Source: Undibacterium sp. YM2 (GTDB lineage Bacteria > Pseudomonadota > Gammaproteobacteria > Burkholderiales > Burkholderiaceae_D). Taken from it: 64,000 bases of DNA. Location: NCBI RefSeq assembly GCF_009937975.1, contig NZ_AP018441.1, positions 2,046,001 to 2,110,000 of the forward strand, given 5' to 3'. The translations under genes were made by a program, and so were the position numbers. The notes beneath the pieces were generated by a model. The model saw nothing but the letters and a program-made list of their open reading frames with translations, made no database searches and was not told where the DNA came from. Shown here piece by piece: positions 53,888 through 63,375 of this stretch; within the stretch, counting starts at the first letter, position 1; every line of letters begins with the position of its first letter.

Positions 53888-54847
53888 TTGAGCCAGCTTC
53901 CAGCAGGGAAAAATGCTCAGGCATCCCAGCATCAGTCACATTACCAGGCGCGCATGCACAGGGTGCTGGAACATATAGACCGTCACCTTGATCAGCCACT
54001 TGATCTGGAGGTGCTGGCCGGGGTCGCACATTTTTCACCGTATCATTTCCACCGCCTGTTTGCTGCCTGGATGGGCGAACGCCTGGGCGACTATGTGCGT
54101 CGTCGCCGCCTCGAAGCCGCAGCATTTCGCCTGTTTGCGCAAGCTGGTACACCCGTGCTGGAGATTGCCTTGTCTGTCGGTTTTGGTTCGGCTGAGGCAT
54201 TTACTCGCGCCTTCAAAGACCGGTTTGCTTATACGCCAGCGGCTTGGCGGCAATATCAAATTGATTTGCAGCGCGCAAATAGCAAGAATAATCAAGCGGT
54301 AAGCAATAATGATCAGGTCCAGTCTTATGCGTCATTTCATAATGGGGTCTCTTCCAGTTTAAAACAGGTGGCCAGCATGGACGTTAAATTAATACACAGA
54401 GAACCAGTCAATATCGCTTACCTGCGCCACATAGGGCCTTATGGCGCAGATGTCGGCCGCTTCTGGGCAGAGGTTGTGTCACCGTGGATGGCAACACATA
54501 ATTTGTTCACAAGGGCGCGCTATGGCATCAGTCATGACGACCCCAGCATTACTGATCCGGCGCTTTGCCGTTATGATGCTGGAGCTGAACTGCCAGAAAA
54601 TGCCCCCGTACCCGGAAATGCCTTGCTGACCAGCATACCCGGCGGAGAATATGCCTCACTGCACTTCGAAGGCAGAAGCACTGAAATCGGTGAAACCTGG
54701 GCTGCCCTCCTGCGCGACTGGTTGCCTGCCAGCGGCTATCAGATCGATGCCCGACCCTGCTTTGAATACTATTCACCCGATGCCTGTTTTGACCCGGGAA
54801 CCGGCATCTTTGACTGTGACATCTGCATCCCGGTTATTCCTCTTTGA
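53888..54847 (+). CDS. AraC-family regulator with GyrI-like ligand domain
   Basis: A 319-residue protein with an N-terminal AraC/XylS DNA-binding domain (HRVLEHIDRHLDQPLDLEVL, then FSPYHFHRLFAAWMGE and GFGSAEAFTRAFKDRFAYTP) and a C-terminal GyrI-like/effector domain from about residue 160 (VNIAYLRHIGPYG to the end). This arrangement is seen in Rob/SbmC-related regulators of multidrug response. TTG 53888 with GGGAG upstream is preferred; ATG 53861 would overlap the acetyltransferase gene by 25 bases. Confidence 0.82.
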   Translation: MSQLPAGKNAQASQHQSHYQARMHRVLEHIDRHLDQPLDLEVLAGVAHFSPYHFHRLFAAWMGERLGDYVRRRRLEAAAFRLFAQAGTPVLEIALSVGFGSAEAFTRAFKDRFAYTPAAWRQYQIDLQRANSKNNQAVSNNDQVQSYASFHNGVSSSLKQVASMDVKLIHREPVNIAYLRHIGPYGADVGRFWAEVVSPWMATHNLFTRARYGISHDDPSITDPALCRYDAGAELPENAPVPGNALLTSIPGGEYASLHFEGRSTEIGETWAALLRDWLPASGYQIDARPCFEYYSPDACFDPGTGIFDCDICIPVIPL

Positions 54848-54961
54848 CATGCCTTACTGAGGCAGCCTTATGACCTGAGTCAGGTCGCGACAATTCTTTG
54901 CATGCTCAACGGCACATTGCTGCCGCTGCATTTTTGCGCCCATTTTTTGGAGTTCACGAAT

Positions 54962-56062
54962 ATGATGTCATTTCTTCGCTACTGCTTAACATCCTTGATT
55001 TTACTCGCTGCAAGCAGCCTCTCTGTCATGGCCGCCGGGGCGGAGTACAAACCTTATCCTGTAGGCCTGAAGCTGGTGCAATATGAAGATGCCAGCCGCC
55101 TGACCTGGACGGGTAACAAGGCGCGTCCCCTGGCAACGGCAATCTGGTATCCGACCCAGGCTGGTACGGTAGAAAAAGACTGGAACGTGGCCATCTTCAA
55201 GGCGGGCCGCAATGCGATAGATGCACCCATGCTGCACACAGCCGGGAAAATGCCCTTGATCCTGCTCTCACATGGCACGGGTGGCTCGGCAGCATCCGTC
55301 GCCTGGTTCGCCGAGAGCCTGGCAGCACACGGCTATATAGTCGCTGCCGTCAATCACCACGGTAATACCGGATATGAAGAGCATACCCGGCTCGAAGGCT
55401 TTGTCGTCTGGTGGGACAGGCCGCATGATTTGTCAGTGCTCATCGACAAGTTGCTGGCAGACCCCGCTATCGGCCCTGGTATTGATACCCAGCGCATTGC
55501 CGTGGCAGGTTTTTCTATCGGTGGTTATAGCGCACTTGCCAGTGTAGGTGGCAGGATCAGTTATGCACAGTGGCAGGAATTCTGCGGCAAATACGCAAGC
55601 AACCCAAATTGCACATTGCCACCAGAAGCCAAATTTAGCCATGAAGACTTACAGACGCTGCTTAAAGAAAACCAGCGCGTCAAGGCTGAGATTGCCAAAT
55701 CTGGCGCAGACTACAGCGACAGCCGGATCAAGGCCGCGTATGCCATGGCACCTGTCATGGGCAGGGTAGTGACCAAAGACAGCATGGCTGCTATCAAAGT
55801 CCCTGTACGCATCGTGGTGGGGGCTGCTGATGATCAGGCTATTCCAGAATTTAATGCCCAGGTCTATGCTGCAAATATCGCTGGCAGCAGCCTGCTGACA
55901 CTGCCTGCAGTAACCCACTATGCTTTTTTGGCAGAGTGCAATATGCTAGGCAAATTAGCTGCACGTCAGGTTTGCATAGACCCTGCCGGGTTTGAACGTA
56001 CTGCCATCCATCAACAAGTAGCAGCAGATGCCAGGAAATTTTTTGACGACAAGCTGCGGTAG
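54962..56062 (+). CDS. secreted alpha/beta-hydrolase (dienelactone-hydrolase or PAF-acetylhydrolase-like)
   Basis: A 366-residue exported hydrolase with a signal peptide ending near VMA|AGAEY. The nucleophile is in AGFSIGGYSAL, the oxyanion region in LILLSHGTGGSA, the acid in VGAADDQAIPE and the histidine in THYAFLAEC. ATG 54962 follows GGAG at nine bases; the frame start at 54902 has no signal. Substrate is unknown; homologues are described as predicted dienelactone hydrolases. Confidence 0.83.
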   Translation: MMSFLRYCLTSLILLAASSLSVMAAGAEYKPYPVGLKLVQYEDASRLTWTGNKARPLATAIWYPTQAGTVEKDWNVAIFKAGRNAIDAPMLHTAGKMPLILLSHGTGGSAASVAWFAESLAAHGYIVAAVNHHGNTGYEEHTRLEGFVVWWDRPHDLSVLIDKLLADPAIGPGIDTQRIAVAGFSIGGYSALASVGGRISYAQWQEFCGKYASNPNCTLPPEAKFSHEDLQTLLKENQRVKAEIAKSGADYSDSRIKAAYAMAPVMGRVVTKDSMAAIKVPVRIVVGAADDQAIPEFNAQVYAANIAGSSLLTLPAVTHYAFLAECNMLGKLAARQVCIDPAGFERTAIHQQVAADARKFFDDKLR

Positions 56063-56155
56063 TTTGTGCCCATTGCTACTACCTAACTAAGCTGATTTAA
56101 ACGGCAGGGCATGATACAGTTTTCCAAGTCAAATCCTTGATATGAACTCTGCAAT

Positions 56156-56587
56156 ATGATCCCTGTATTTCATTTCAGTTTTGAAAGCCACTGGCGCAGC
56201 GTGCCGCTGGCTTATTGGGTGCATATCCCTGTAGCAGGGCAGCCAGACAGTTTTTTGCCTGCTGCTCCACCCTGCATACCGCACCGAGGCTATGCAGTTC
56301 TGCATGTGGAATTTGAACAGTTTGATCTGCTGTTCAGTGCACCTGCGCAACTCGATCATTTCATTACCGTGCTATCGACCAAGCCCTTGCCCACATCTGG
56401 CCAACTGTCTGCCTTGCGCAATGCGCCGATCGGGCCAAACGGACACTGGCTCAGCCGCCTGCCAGCGGCTTTGAAAACACCACGCAAGCGGGGCAGGCTG
56501 GTACAGCTCATCAGCGAGATACGCAGCCTGGTCGTGGATAAGGAGAAGCCCGACAGGTTTGACTGGGAAAACCACGACATCGCATGA
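56156..56587 (+). CDS. hypothetical protein
   Basis: A 143-residue soluble protein I do not recognise. It begins MIPVFHFSFESHWRSVPLAY and has a hydrophobic middle (YAVLHVEFEQFDLLFS) and a basic C-terminal half (TPRKRGRLVQLISEIR). No signal peptide or membrane helix is present. It is a plausible conserved protein from its regular codon structure and clean start. Neighbours give no clue. Confidence 0.6.
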   Translation: MIPVFHFSFESHWRSVPLAYWVHIPVAGQPDSFLPAAPPCIPHRGYAVLHVEFEQFDLLFSAPAQLDHFITVLSTKPLPTSGQLSALRNAPIGPNGHWLSRLPAALKTPRKRGRLVQLISEIRSLVVDKEKPDRFDWENHDIA

Positions 56588-56714
56588 GATATCACCAGCC
56601 TTCAGCGGCCTTTTGAACGATATCCAACACTTTGGCGACACAGAGCATCAGACCTGCCTTTACGGTCTGGAACTCGTTATAATTGTTTAAATAACCATCG
56701 CTGAGGATAATATC

Positions 56715-57458
56715 GTGTCAGATACCGTTCATCACAAGCATCAAGGTTTTATCTCCCTGCACAGGCTAGAAGGTTTCAGCGACGCCGTGTTTGCCTTTGC
56801 CGTGACCCTGCTGGTGGTGTCGCTGGAAGTGCCCAAATCTGCCCATGAACTGTTCCACCTGATGCATGGATTTATCGCCTTTGGCGTGGCCTTTGTCTTG
56901 CTGATGGTCTTGTGGTATCAGCACGGCAAATTTTTCAAGCGCTTTCCGTTGACTGATCTATGGATGATCAGCCTGAACACCGCCTTGCTGTTCGTCATCC
57001 TCTTGTACGTCTATCCCTTGAAGTTTTTATTTGCCAGCTTGTTTGACTCATGGATATGGAGAGCCAACAACGATAATTTTTCTTCAGTGTCAGAAATCAG
57101 GCAACTGATGGCTATTTATGGTGCCGGCATCATCGCAGTCAATTTTGTTTTTTTTCTCATGCATAAACATGCCTGGCGCCTGCGTGAGAAATTTAATCTC
57201 GACTTTGAACAACTCACTGAATTGCAGTCAGACATGGGGGGCAATCTCGTCAATATGGCGGTTGCCGGTCTGTCAGTATTGATCGTGGCAGTCAGCAACG
57301 ACAAGGGGACATGGTCAGGATTTATCTATTGCCTGCTGGGCCCGCTCCATTGGTGGAATGGTGCACGTCATGCGAAGAAGAAGCCGCCAACTGCTATTGA
57401 GGATGCAAAAGACGTGACTAAAGAAGCCCCCAAAGAGGCTTCCAAAGAAACTACATAG
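56715..57458 (+). CDS. TMEM175-family potassium channel-like membrane protein
   Basis: A 247-residue protein with six predicted helices. The first carries LEGFSDAVFAFAVTLL, the RxxxFSD-like signature of TMEM175 (DUF1211) channels. The C-terminal 25 residues are Lys/Glu-rich. GTG 56715 follows GAGGATAAT. Bacterial TMEM175 proteins form potassium channels without the classical selectivity filter. It ends with an 8-base overlap against the convergent antiporter gene; both affect cation balance. Confidence 0.85.
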   Translation: MSDTVHHKHQGFISLHRLEGFSDAVFAFAVTLLVVSLEVPKSAHELFHLMHGFIAFGVAFVLLMVLWYQHGKFFKRFPLTDLWMISLNTALLFVILLYVYPLKFLFASLFDSWIWRANNDNFSSVSEIRQLMAIYGAGIIAVNFVFFLMHKHAWRLREKFNLDFEQLTELQSDMGGNLVNMAVAGLSVLIVAVSNDKGTWSGFIYCLLGPLHWWNGARHAKKKPPTAIEDAKDVTKEAPKEASKETT

Positions 57459-59145
57459 GCTTGAAGCGATTGACTATGTGCACAGCCATGCCTTTTGCCA
57501 GTTCTTCTTCGCCATAAAAGACATCGCCTATCTCTTCCTTGCGCAAGAGTATGGATTCGTCTTCGCTATGCGTGCGCAACAAAACTTCAATGCCAGGGTT
57601 CAGGGTGCGCGCAGTTTTTGCCATCTGTCGCACATTCAGGGTGTCTGGTGTTGCCACCACCAGCATCGCTGCATTGGTGATATGCGCCTGTATCAACACT
57701 GCCGGGTCGGCGGCATTACCAGAGACAGCGGCGATGCCTTTCTTACGCAAATCTTCGACCACTTCACGGTTCTGTTCAGCCACCACATAAGGGATGCCGC
57801 GCTCATCCATGGCCAGGGCAATACGGCGGCCAACTCTGCCATAACCCACTAACACTACCTGGCCTTCCAGATATTTACGTTCAGTCGTCATTGGCAATTC
57901 AGCATAGGGGTCCTGTCTTTGATCAAGCTCTCGCGCCAGATCAGAATGCGACAAGGCCCATTTCCTGAGTGGCCCTATCAGCGCAAACAAGAAAGAATTC
58001 AAGCCTATGGAAATCAGCACCCCCGCCAGTATCAAACTCATGCCCTCTTGCGGCAGCAAGCCCAGCGACAAACCCAAACCAGCCAGGATGATGGAGAACT
58101 CGCCTATCTGCCCCAGGCTTGCACCTATCGCCAGCGCCGTATTGAGCGGGTAACGCAACAAGATCACCAGCGCAGAAGAAGTAAAGAAGTTGCCCAGTAT
58201 GACAATCGCCACCACGCAAAGCACGCGCAAAGGTTGTGCCGTCAAAATCGCAGGGTCAAATACCATGCCCACCGACACAAAAAACAAAACTGAAAACGCA
58301 TCACGCAAGGGCAGTGATTCTTCCGCTGCACGATGGCTGAACTCTGACTCACGCATCACCGTACCAGCAAAGAATGCGCCCAGCGCAAACGACACGCTGA
58401 ATATCACCGACGCACCATAAGCAATACCAATGGCAGATGCAACCACCGACAGCGTGAACAATTCACGCGAACCCGTACGCGCCACCTGCCACAACAACCA
58501 GGGCAAAGCACGACGGCCAACCACCAGCATCAAGGCAATAAAGGCAGACACCTGCAACAGGGTTTTACCTATCGTCATCCACAGTGGCGTCGTACTCTCG
58601 ACAACTGCCGTTGTGCTCCCCAACACTCCTGCCAATGGTGGCAGCAACACCAGTACCAGCACTGTCACCAAATCCTGCACCACCAGCCAGCCCACTGCGA
58701 TGCGGCCATTCATGGTGCTCAGCAGATTGCGCGCTTCCAGTGACTTCAACAACACCACTGTACTGGCGCAAGCCAGCGACAAACCAAATATCAATGAGCC
58801 ACCCACACTCCAGGTCCACCACGACGCAATCGCCATACCCACTGCCGTGGTAATCCCCATCTGCAATACCGCTCCAGGAATAGCAATGCGCCGCACCGCC
58901 AGCAAATCAGCAGGCGAGAAATGCAAGCCTACCCCAAACATCAGCAACATCACACCTATCTCTGACAACTGCGATGCGATATGCACGTCAGCCACAAAGC
59001 CAGGTGTGGTAGGGCCAATCACGATTCCCGCCAGCAAATAGCCAACCAGGGCTGGTACCTTGATTTTCTCGGCAATAAAGCCAAGAACAAGCGCCCCCGC
59101 AAAAGCGGCAGCAACGGTAGTGATCAAAGAAATGCTATGGTCCAT
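57451..59145 (-). CDS. ybaL: CPA2-family monovalent cation:proton antiporter (YbaL-like)
   Basis: A 564-residue inner-membrane protein. The transporter domain (residues 1-380) has LVGYLLAGIVIGPTTPG near the start and GLSLACASTVVLLKSLEARN. A cytosolic TrkA-N nucleotide-binding domain follows from about residue 415 with VVLVGYGRVGRRIAL and VVEDLRKKGIAAVSGNAADP. This architecture matches YbaL and KefB/KefC; the regulator protein of Kef systems is not nearby. It probably exchanges potassium or sodium for protons under nucleotide control. Confidence 0.88.
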   Translation of the reverse strand: MDHSISLITTVAAAFAGALVLGFIAEKIKVPALVGYLLAGIVIGPTTPGFVADVHIASQLSEIGVMLLMFGVGLHFSPADLLAVRRIAIPGAVLQMGITTAVGMAIASWWTWSVGGSLIFGLSLACASTVVLLKSLEARNLLSTMNGRIAVGWLVVQDLVTVLVLVLLPPLAGVLGSTTAVVESTTPLWMTIGKTLLQVSAFIALMLVVGRRALPWLLWQVARTGSRELFTLSVVASAIGIAYGASVIFSVSFALGAFFAGTVMRESEFSHRAAEESLPLRDAFSVLFFVSVGMVFDPAILTAQPLRVLCVVAIVILGNFFTSSALVILLRYPLNTALAIGASLGQIGEFSIILAGLGLSLGLLPQEGMSLILAGVLISIGLNSFLFALIGPLRKWALSHSDLARELDQRQDPYAELPMTTERKYLEGQVVLVGYGRVGRRIALAMDERGIPYVVAEQNREVVEDLRKKGIAAVSGNAADPAVLIQAHITNAAMLVVATPDTLNVRQMAKTARTLNPGIEVLLRTHSEDESILLRKEEIGDVFYGEEELAKGMAVHIVNRFKPM

Positions 59146-59486
59146 TCGGCTCCTTAAATTAATTCACCCGCAATAACTGCGCGTGATAGAGGTTGAAGTG
59201 ATTGAGTATTCGGACGCCATCATCTGCATGTGGCTTGCGGTGGGTAGTGCTGTATTCCGGGTAGCTGGGTAGCAAATACTTCAAGCTATTTGAAGCAGAG
59301 CATACTTGGCTTTGTTGACGCAGTGGGAAATACTAGAGCCAATATTGCTGTCGGTCAAGAAATTTGGCTCGGCCTTATACTGATATATGCTTATTCGAAA
59401 ACATACTTTTGATCATTTTAAGCCTTCATACTGCAAGCAAAGTTCATAATACGAATATCGAAAAAATCATATTTTTGGGAAAAACA
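59146..59486. other. intergenic region at the left edge of the accessory patch
   Basis: No gene is supported. Two weak inverted repeats are visible: CTTCAA-GCTAT-TTGAAG near 59280-59296 and TTGGCT/AGCCAA at 59306-59342. Base composition becomes AT-rich from about 59370, leading into the zinc-ribbon gene. A longer frame through this region (from 59364) has no ribosome site. Confidence 0.4.
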
Positions 59487-59927
59487 ATGGGATCACTCTG
59501 GGGCCGCGTAACCACTTGTAGTGCATGTGATTTTTTCTTTCAAAGCAATCATAGTTATGACACTCGTGGATTTGTTCCCGAGATACGTGGGTTTTTCGAG
59601 GCAGTCTGTATAGAATGCTTGCAGCCCTATATCTTCCCGACCGAGAACCCTAGGGGGCCAGGCGTGGCTGAATTGCTGGAATTATGTACATGCGTGCAAG
59701 AGGAGCAGACTAAGCAACAAGCGAAAAAGAAACTACCAAGGATCTGGAACTGGAAAGGTACAGGGCAACATATTTTGTTTGAGGCAGCATTGCGCGACGG
59801 TCGTTACTTGCCAGATTTGATTTGCATCAAGTGCACTGGAGTTGAATCTATTGTGATTGAATTTGAAGATGGGCAGGCATGCCCTGCATGCAAACTTGGG
59901 ATATTGCATGGTGGTCGAACTGTGTAA
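59487..59927 (+). CDS. double zinc-ribbon-like protein of unknown function
   Basis: A 146-residue soluble protein with four CxxC pairs: CSAC, CIEC, CIKC and CPAC, at about residues 12, 42, 121 and 137, so two zinc-ribbon-like sites are likely. The middle is basic (QQAKKKLPRIWNWKG). ATG 59487 is chosen over 59364. I do not recognise the family. It is the first gene of an AT-richer patch that also contains two paralogous unknown genes downstream, and may be functionally tied to them. Confidence 0.6.
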   Translation: MGSLWGRVTTCSACDFFFQSNHSYDTRGFVPEIRGFFEAVCIECLQPYIFPTENPRGPGVAELLELCTCVQEEQTKQQAKKKLPRIWNWKGTGQHILFEAALRDGRYLPDLICIKCTGVESIVIEFEDGQACPACKLGILHGGRTV

Positions 59928-60050
59928 TGTTGAATTCAGTTGAATGCACAGCATGCACAGGATTATGTATTATTAATCGGATATACGAAGACTTTAAACG
60001 TGACAAGGTTATGACTTCGAAAAAAATCACAAAAATAGCAAGGCATTTTA

Positions 60051-60593
60051 ATGATAGAAGACATAATTTCACTCTTAGTAGTTACTCAGAAAATTCCGCA
60101 TGATTTTCGGGAGATTCGATCATGTGCAAACCATCTAAGCGGTAGTTTTGGTGCTGATGGTTCAACACTTCATTTTAAAAAAAGCTTCGTTGCAGATGAT
60201 TTAGGGTCGCTCGTAAATTTGGTTGTTGAACCAGAAGACACTTATTTTGAAAAGCTATTATGGCTTGAACTGGAGATTCAAGAGACTTGGTATGCTTTTA
60301 ATGGTATTCATCATTTTCAATTGGGGCAGTTAATGATGTACCGTGAGGCTGCTGTGTTCAGATTTGTCCGTACACTTTATCGAGGCAATGCTGTAACAGG
60401 GTCAATATATATACTTGGTGACGGATACGATAATATTATCGCCAGAGATGAAATTGTGAAAGCTTCGCTCCCATCCTGGGTTAATTCTCAGACCTGGGGC
60501 AGATACTCAGGCGCTAGTCCTGGCATTAGCGCCAATATCCCCGCCTATACTTTGAGCGAAGAAGAAGTGGCTGCCTGGCCTGATGCGGAATAA
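60051..60593 (+). CDS. unknown protein, first of a tandem paralogous pair
   Basis: A 180-residue soluble protein similar to the next gene product over about 90 residues: HFKKSFVADDLGS, LELEIQETWYAF, HFQLGQLMMYREAAVFRFV and AVTGSIYILGDGYDN. No known domain is recognised. AAGG precedes ATG 60051 by nine bases. Base composition is AT-richer than the surrounding genes. Tandem divergent paralogues of this size are seen among immunity proteins of toxin systems, but no toxin gene is visible here, so that is only a hypothesis. Confidence 0.65.
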   Translation: MIEDIISLLVVTQKIPHDFREIRSCANHLSGSFGADGSTLHFKKSFVADDLGSLVNLVVEPEDTYFEKLLWLELEIQETWYAFNGIHHFQLGQLMMYREAAVFRFVRTLYRGNAVTGSIYILGDGYDNIIARDEIVKASLPSWVNSQTWGRYSGASPGISANIPAYTLSEEEVAAWPDAE

Positions 60594-60683
60594 GAATTCA
60601 GTGTCGCTTATCAATGTTTTTTTGCGCCTTCCAGTTTCTTTAGTGCGTAATTTATTTTTACCCAAGAATGAGGGATTCATTTT

Positions 60684-61250
60684 ATGAGCAAGATGTCAGA
60701 GCTTACGGCTGAAGAGGTAATTTCACTTATGATTGCATCTAAGATGATTACATATGATGAAGCCACAATCAGGCTCTGTCTTAACTGTATGACGGATCTA
60801 TTTTTGGAAGAAGACTCAAGATTTCATCTGAAAAACAGTTATGTAACATATGACCTGGCATCCCAAGTGAGCTTGATATTAGAGCCAGACGACGAGCATA
60901 TGACCCTCTATTATGTTGCCGGTGAAATTGAAGATGCATGGTGTAGCTATTGTGACGTGAAAAATTTTCAGATTGGGCAAATTGAACGATTTCGTGAGGT
61001 TTCTGTTTTCAGATTTGTGGACACCACATTTTTAGGTAAAGCGGTAACGGGTACGATATACATCATGGGTGACAATTATGCGAAATTGTCAGATCAGCAC
61101 GTAGAAATGGGGCACTATATTGATAGTTGGGTGGGTACTAAATCGCATCAACGATTTTTGGCGGAAGAAGAAAAGTACTCGGTGCTAGCTCGCACAAGTG
61201 TAACTCGTGAGGCGTTAATGCGCGCACGTAGACCACTCGTAAATCAATGA
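60684..61250 (+). CDS. unknown protein, second of a tandem paralogous pair
   Basis: A 188-residue soluble protein aligned with the preceding one: HLKNSYVTYDLAS, AGEIEDAWCSY, NFQIGQIERFREVSVFRFV and AVTGTIYIMGDNYAK. The N-terminus adds SELTAEEVISLMIASKMITYDEATIR, shown here in part as EEVISLMIASKMI, which echoes EDIISLLVVTQKI at the start of its neighbour. GAGGGA stands before ATG 60684. The C-terminal tail differs and is basic. Function unknown. Confidence 0.65.
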   Translation: MSKMSELTAEEVISLMIASKMITYDEATIRLCLNCMTDLFLEEDSRFHLKNSYVTYDLASQVSLILEPDDEHMTLYYVAGEIEDAWCSYCDVKNFQIGQIERFREVSVFRFVDTTFLGKAVTGTIYIMGDNYAKLSDQHVEMGHYIDSWVGTKSHQRFLAEEEKYSVLARTSVTREALMRARRPLVNQ

Positions 61251-61402
61251 ACCATGCCGATTCAATCGATCCGGGTTGTCGACTAGAGAGTGCATCTGAA
61301 ACATGAATATCCTGGGATGGATTCAAGCTCAAAGGCAATCAAGTGTTAGTGGGATTGTAGCTGAGTCATAAAAGCTTCGTGCGGCGTTGTGTAGTCAAGG
61401 AA

Positions 61403-62434
61403 TTATCGACGCCCTTCAAAACCCAGCAATACGTTGGCTACATTGACGCCGATGTCATCCACCATGTAGCCACCTTCCATCACAAACAAAGTGGGCTTGC
61501 CGATACCAGCAATGGCTGCACCCATGCGCAGGTAATCCTGATTTTCCAGCTTGAACTGACTGATAGGGTCGTCTTTGAAAGTGTCAACACCGAGCGAGAT
61601 CACGATTGCATCAGGCGCATACGCAGCCAGCTTGCTGCAGGCATCATCCAGCGCGATGCTGTAGGTGTCCCAGGCAGTGCCGTGCGGTAGCGGATAATTG
61701 TGATTAAAGCCCATGCCAGCACCGTGACCCTGTTCATCACGATGACCCAGAAAATACGGGTAGGAATTTTTGGGGTCACCATGCAGCGAAATAAACAGCA
61801 CATCGGCACGGTCATAAAAAATACTTTGAGTACCATTGCCGTGGTGGTAATCCACATCAAGCACAGCGACTCGTTTGGCGCCTTTGACGATAAAGCCTTG
61901 TGCAGCGATGGCAGCATTATTCAGGTAGCAGTAACCACCCATGTACTCTGCTGCAGCATGATGACCAGGAGGGCGGCACAAGGCAAAGGCGCTGGACGTG
62001 CCACCTGCGATCGCCTCCATCCCCGTCAAGGCGAGATTGGCGCTGGTGCGCACCGCTTCCCATGTGCCTGCAGTGATGGGCACGCCAGCATCCATCGCAT
62101 AAAACCCCAGTTTGCCATCGATATGATCAGGCTCGATATCGCTACGCAAATCACGCACCGGCCAGATCAGCGGCAAAGCATCATGCGAGCGCCCGGCAGC
62201 TACCCACCTGGACCACGCATTTTCAAGAAAACTGACATAGCGCTCGCTATGCACAGTGCTATATGAAGACGATGCATAGTCGTGCGGTGCCATGATCTCA
62301 CCCAGAGCTGCACTACGCACACGCGCCAGCACAGTGTCAGCGCGGTCAGGCATTTCCACACAAGGTTTTAAAACCCCATCTTTCAGTTCGGTGCCATGGT
62401 GCAGCCGGTGTTTATCGCTATAAATGGTGAGCAT
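61403..62434 (-). CDS. aphA: acetylpolyamine amidohydrolase, histone-deacetylase family
   Basis: A 343-residue zinc-dependent deacetylase. Active-site elements are RPPGHHAAAEYMGGYCYLNN, the DVDYHHGNGTQ zinc ligands, the aspartate in LGVDTFKDDP and the late EGGYMVDDIG tyrosine. Bacterial members of this subgroup (AphA type) deacetylate acetylated polyamines such as acetylputrescine. It is divergent from an Lrp/AsnC regulator across 226 bases, a likely regulatory pair. Confidence 0.87.
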   Translation of the reverse strand: MLTIYSDKHRLHHGTELKDGVLKPCVEMPDRADTVLARVRSAALGEIMAPHDYASSSYSTVHSERYVSFLENAWSRWVAAGRSHDALPLIWPVRDLRSDIEPDHIDGKLGFYAMDAGVPITAGTWEAVRTSANLALTGMEAIAGGTSSAFALCRPPGHHAAAEYMGGYCYLNNAAIAAQGFIVKGAKRVAVLDVDYHHGNGTQSIFYDRADVLFISLHGDPKNSYPYFLGHRDEQGHGAGMGFNHNYPLPHGTAWDTYSIALDDACSKLAAYAPDAIVISLGVDTFKDDPISQFKLENQDYLRMGAAIAGIGKPTLFVMEGGYMVDDIGVNVANVLLGFEGRR

Positions 62435-62660
62435 CTTGATTTGCCTGAGCGTTGGAAGTAGAAATTATTATGGCGCTCTGCAGATGGAATTGCTGTGCTT
62501 TATTAGGATGTGGAATGACGCATAATTAGAAGAACAGACTAAAAATTAATGAAATAAAGGGTTAATAGACTCAATTTATCTCTACTCAAGCAAATTAGCT
62601 TTGTCGGCCATGTTAGCGCGAAGTATGATTTGAGCAGGAGAAATTGAGGAGTTATTAGAA

Positions 62661-63152
62661 ATGAACGGAAAAAAACAGTATCTGGACCTGGACGATACAG
62701 ACCGAACTATCCTGAGTCTTTTGCAGCAAGACGGCACCTTGTCCAATCCCAAACTGGCTGAACATGTCTCGCTAAGCGTGACACCCTGCTGGCGTAGGCT
62801 AAAGCGACTGGAGCAGGAAGGCTTTATCACCAGCTACCAGGCCAATCTGGATCGTCGCAAACTGGGCCTCGATGTCCTGGCTTTTGTCCAGGTGAGCTTT
62901 GTGATCGTCACCGATGTATCCATCAAGCATTTCGAGGAAGTGATCCAGACACACCCGCAAGTCTTGTCCTGCCACAAGGTCACGGGTGAGGCGGACTATC
63001 TGCTGCAAGTAGTGGCAGAGAGCCTGGATGCTTACAGCGATTTTGTAGAGAACGTCCTGCGCGTCATCCCTGGGATCAGCATGATCCACTCAAGCTTGGC
63101 AATGCGCGAAATAAAATCATCGACGCGGCTTCCAATAATTGGGGTAGATTAA
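62661..63152 (+). CDS. Lrp/AsnC-family transcriptional regulator
   Basis: A 163-residue regulator. The N-terminal HTH is DDTDRTILSLLQQDGTLSNP to VTPCWRRLKRLEQEGFI, and the C-terminal ligand (RAM) domain is LAFVQVSFVIVT through EADYLLQVV. ATG 62661 is preceded by TGAGGAG at about 62645. Such regulators sense amino acids or related small molecules. It probably controls the divergent amidohydrolase and itself. Confidence 0.88.
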   Translation: MNGKKQYLDLDDTDRTILSLLQQDGTLSNPKLAEHVSLSVTPCWRRLKRLEQEGFITSYQANLDRRKLGLDVLAFVQVSFVIVTDVSIKHFEEVIQTHPQVLSCHKVTGEADYLLQVVAESLDAYSDFVENVLRVIPGISMIHSSLAMREIKSSTRLPIIGVD

Positions 63153-63334
63153 ATGTGATCAAAGGCTGTTTAAATACTTGAAATCACATATGAGTTTGTT
63201 GGTGATTCGCCAAATACCGATGCACTCTTAATGCAGTTCGTACCGCTAAAAGGAAATCTGCCTCGACTTTTTTGGAACACTCCCCGTACGATGAATGCCT
63301 TAAAATGCATGAATGAAAAACCTGACCCTGCTCT

Positions 63335-63375
63335 TGCTTGTGCTCTTGTGCTCTTGTACTCTTGTACTCTTGTGC
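63335..63375. repeat. tandem octamer repeats
   Basis: Units GCTCTTGT, GCTCTTGT, ACTCTTGT and ACTCTTGT follow each other without gaps, with a partial unit (GCTCTTGC) on the left. This is a short polymorphic-looking satellite at the broken end of the phage-like fragment. Confidence 0.75.

Noticed and set aside
59280..59342. Weak inverted repeats considered as insertion-sequence ends
   Set aside because: Arms of six bases are too short and there is no transposase remnant between or beside them.
63335..63375. Octamer repeats considered as a CRISPR array
   Set aside because: The units are contiguous and 8 bases long, with no spacers and no cas genes nearby.
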